A DNA stretch of 64,000 nucleotides, taken from the NCBI GenBank assembly GCA_030770535.1, contig JASVEC010000005.1:1860001-1924000 (forward strand), given 5' to 3'. The translations under genes and the position numbers were made by a program. The stretch comes from Batkoa obscura (taxonomy: Eukaryota > Entomophthoromycota > Entomophthoromycetes > Entomophthorales > Batkoaceae). The notes beneath the pieces were generated by a model. That model was not told where the DNA came from and made no database searches. It saw only the letters and a program-made list of their open reading frames with translations. Shown here one piece after another: positions 62,096 through 64,000 of the stretch; position 1 is the stretch's first letter; the number at the start of each line of letters is the position of its first letter.

Positions 62096-62417
62096 TTAAA
62101 TAGTGTTTTATGTAAAGTACAACTAATACCAAACTAAATACTTGCTTCTTGTCTCCAATTTAAAGTATAAAAAAGGTAGCGTCGTAGCTTTAAAATAATT
62201 AAATAATTTGTACTATAGTTTGAATAATCATGTCGTTAATAAGCATATATGTATACTAATAACTAGTTTACTTTGTAAATAATTGATACTTACTATTGCT
62301 ATTATGTTCATGTTAGAAGATTAAAACAAATCAAAAATGAAAATAAAAGCACTTTTTTTTATAGCTAATAAACATATTTTATTTAAATTTTATAGAGTTT
62401 AAAACATCAAATGCAGC

Positions 62418-63761
62418 TTAATTATTTTCTGGTCTAAGAGATCTTACAGTTTTACCAGCTTTCCACATTTCATGTTCACGAATTTGATCCAATTCTTCTT
62501 CGAGTTTTTCACGATAATCCGATTGTGAATTTTTATCTAAAGATCTCCTAGTCTCATTGCCATTTTCGACTTCATTATATAATTCTTGAAATACTGGTTT
62601 CAATGCTTTATGAAATTTAGGATACCAATCTAAAGCTCCTCTTTGGGCAGTAGTAGAACAATTTCCAAACATCCAATCCATACCTTTAGCTCCAATAAGT
62701 GGGTAAAGTGATTGTGTAGCTTCTTCAACAGTTTCATTGAAAGCTTCGGATGGTGAATGACCCTTTTCTCTTAATACCTCATATTGAGCAAGGAAAGCTC
62801 CATAAATACCACCCATAAGGATACCACGTTCACCAGTCAAGTCAGAATAAACTTCCTTCTTGAAATCAGTTTCATATAAATAACCACTACCAACGCCAAC
62901 AGCTAAGGCTAAGGTACGCTCCTTTGCATTTCCGGAATGATCTTGCCAAACAGCAACGGAAGAATTAATACCTCGACCTTCTAAGAATAAATTACGTACA
63001 GTTAAGCCAGAACTAAATATTGATATTAATATTTTAATAAAACTATAAATATAGATAAATTACCCTTTAGGTGCTACTAAAATAACATCAATATCTTTTG
63101 GTGGAATAACATTGGTATCCTCTTTATAAACAACGGAAAAGCCATGACTAAAGCATAAAGTCTTACCTTTAGTAAGATGTTTTTTCATTGTTGGCCATAA
63201 ATCTTTTTGAGAAGCATCGGAAAGTAAATTTAAGATAACAGTGCCCTTTGAGCAAGCTTCTTCAATAGGGAACAAATTTTTACCTTCAACCTTAAATTAA
63301 TATTAGACTATAATTCTGTTTTATAATTAATTGATCTTACCCATCCATCTTCTACAGCTTTCTTCCAACTTCTACCATCTTTTCTTACACCAACAATCAC
63401 ATTCAATTGGTTATCTTTTAAATTTAAACCTTGGCCACGACCTTGTGGTCCATATCCGATAACTGCAATTGTATCATCTTTAAATATTTGCTTTAATTTT
63501 TCAGCTGGATAGTCACTTCTTTCCCAAACATTTTCTTTTGATCCACCAAAATCTAAAGTTTTAAACCCACGTTTTATGTTCTATAATAAAATTGGTCATT
63601 AACATTTGATAAATTATATAAAAGCTACTTACCAAAGTGGAAGAAACGAGATAAGATGTAGATAATAAATTTTTTTTGGCCATAACATTAAGCCCATTGA
63701 TTTTGCAATGAGATCCAAGGTTGGAGAAGGTACGTACATTATTTAAAAGGCTGCGTCTCAT
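62418..63761 (-). CDS. ILV5: Mitochondrial ketol-acid reductoisomerase
   Basis: Second step of isoleucine and valine synthesis; it isomerises and reduces acetolactate with NADPH in the mitochondrion. Four exons: 63633-63761, 63341-63580, 63064-63290 and 62418-63012; 396 residues. An Arg/Ser-rich presequence (MRRSLLNNVRTFS) opens the protein. The NADPH-binding loop reads AVIGYGPQGRGQGLNL, with KDGRSWKKA after it. Catalytic acidic side chains lie in DLTGERGILMGGIYGAF and in EATQSLYPLIG. The fungal-type tail ends RSLRPENN. The start at 63761 is the first ATG that gives a presequence. No defects. Confidence 0.95.
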
Positions 63762-64000
63762 TTTATATATATTCAACTATAAAGTTTAAATAATAAAGAG
63801 TTATATTATTTTTGATATAAAAAACATTTTCTCATCAACATTGAGTCCTTTATATACTATTTTTCTACTTGTTAACTTTGACTCATATGTCGTTTATGTC
63901 ATCTTAGACATCCAATTCCATTTCAATCCAATCAAATACATTTATTCGTATTTGTTTTATGCTCTTATTTTCAGGTATATCCATCAGCTGGATAACTTTT
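63762..64000. other. Upstream flank of ILV5
   Basis: AT-rich promoter region, no other feature identified. Confidence 0.4.

Larger units (their letters stand above)
60598..62417. other. Intergenic with two MITEs and a minisatellite
   Basis: MITEs at 61140-61236 and 61495-61592 and a tandem repeat near 61990-62095, listed separately. A short plus-strand frame (about 61819-61965, basic, 49 codons) has no recognisable feature. Confidence 0.5.

Overview
The window is nuclear DNA of an AT-rich, intron-rich fungus. A two-component regulator that joins an HSF-type DNA-binding domain to a receiver domain (SKN7) is fungus-specific. A chitinase, a laccase-type oxidase, mitochondrial ILV5 and a P-protein-like phenylalanine enzyme fit that picture. 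Asparagine tracts, introns of about 45-120 bases and one AT-AC (U12-type) intron argue for a non-Dikarya, early-diverging fungus such as a Zoopagomycota or Mucoromycota lineage. I cannot place it more closely.

Layout, left to right: 3' end of MSH2 (+), SDH4 (-), a secreted Cys-rich protein (+), the GATOR2/SEACAT subunit WDR24/SEA2 (+), SKN7 (-), a gene-free repeat-rich block of about 7.2 kb (10.2-17.4 kb), threonine dehydrogenase (+), TRM5 (+), an AAAP amino-acid transporter (-), a GH18 chitinase (+), a transposon block (26.6-31 kb), a mitochondrial 2-Cys peroxiredoxin (+), GPI10/PIGB (-), AP-1 gamma-adaptin (-), a METTL21-like methyltransferase (-), the second GATOR2 subunit MIO/SEA4 (+), DIB1/DIM1 (+), a chorismate mutase-prephenate dehydratase (-), a PRXL2-like thioredoxin-fold protein (+), a laccase-type oxidase (+), a modular Ser/Thr-rich secreted protein (+), alanine-glyoxylate aminotransferase (-), the BAR protein RVS161/HOB3 (-) and ILV5 (-). 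Splice sites were read by eye. For nearly every multi-exon gene the exon lengths sum to a multiple of three and the joined frame matches the known family.

Themes: housekeeping genes carry 3 to 12 short introns, whereas the four secreted proteins are intronless and sit in long AT-rich flanks. TORC1 signalling appears twice (WDR24 and MIO). Amino-acid metabolism is well represented (TDH, P-protein, AGT, ILV5, AAAP transporter), but no operon-like arrangement is implied. Repeats are dominated by one roughly 100-bp MITE family with GGGGATGT ends and probable TA target sites; I see 23 copies, all intergenic or inside other transposons. Other mobile DNA: three copies of a 461-465 bp LTR-like repeat (two as a palindrome, one inserted in a DNA transposon gene), an unassigned DDE-like transposase relic and a decayed Tc1/mariner relic.
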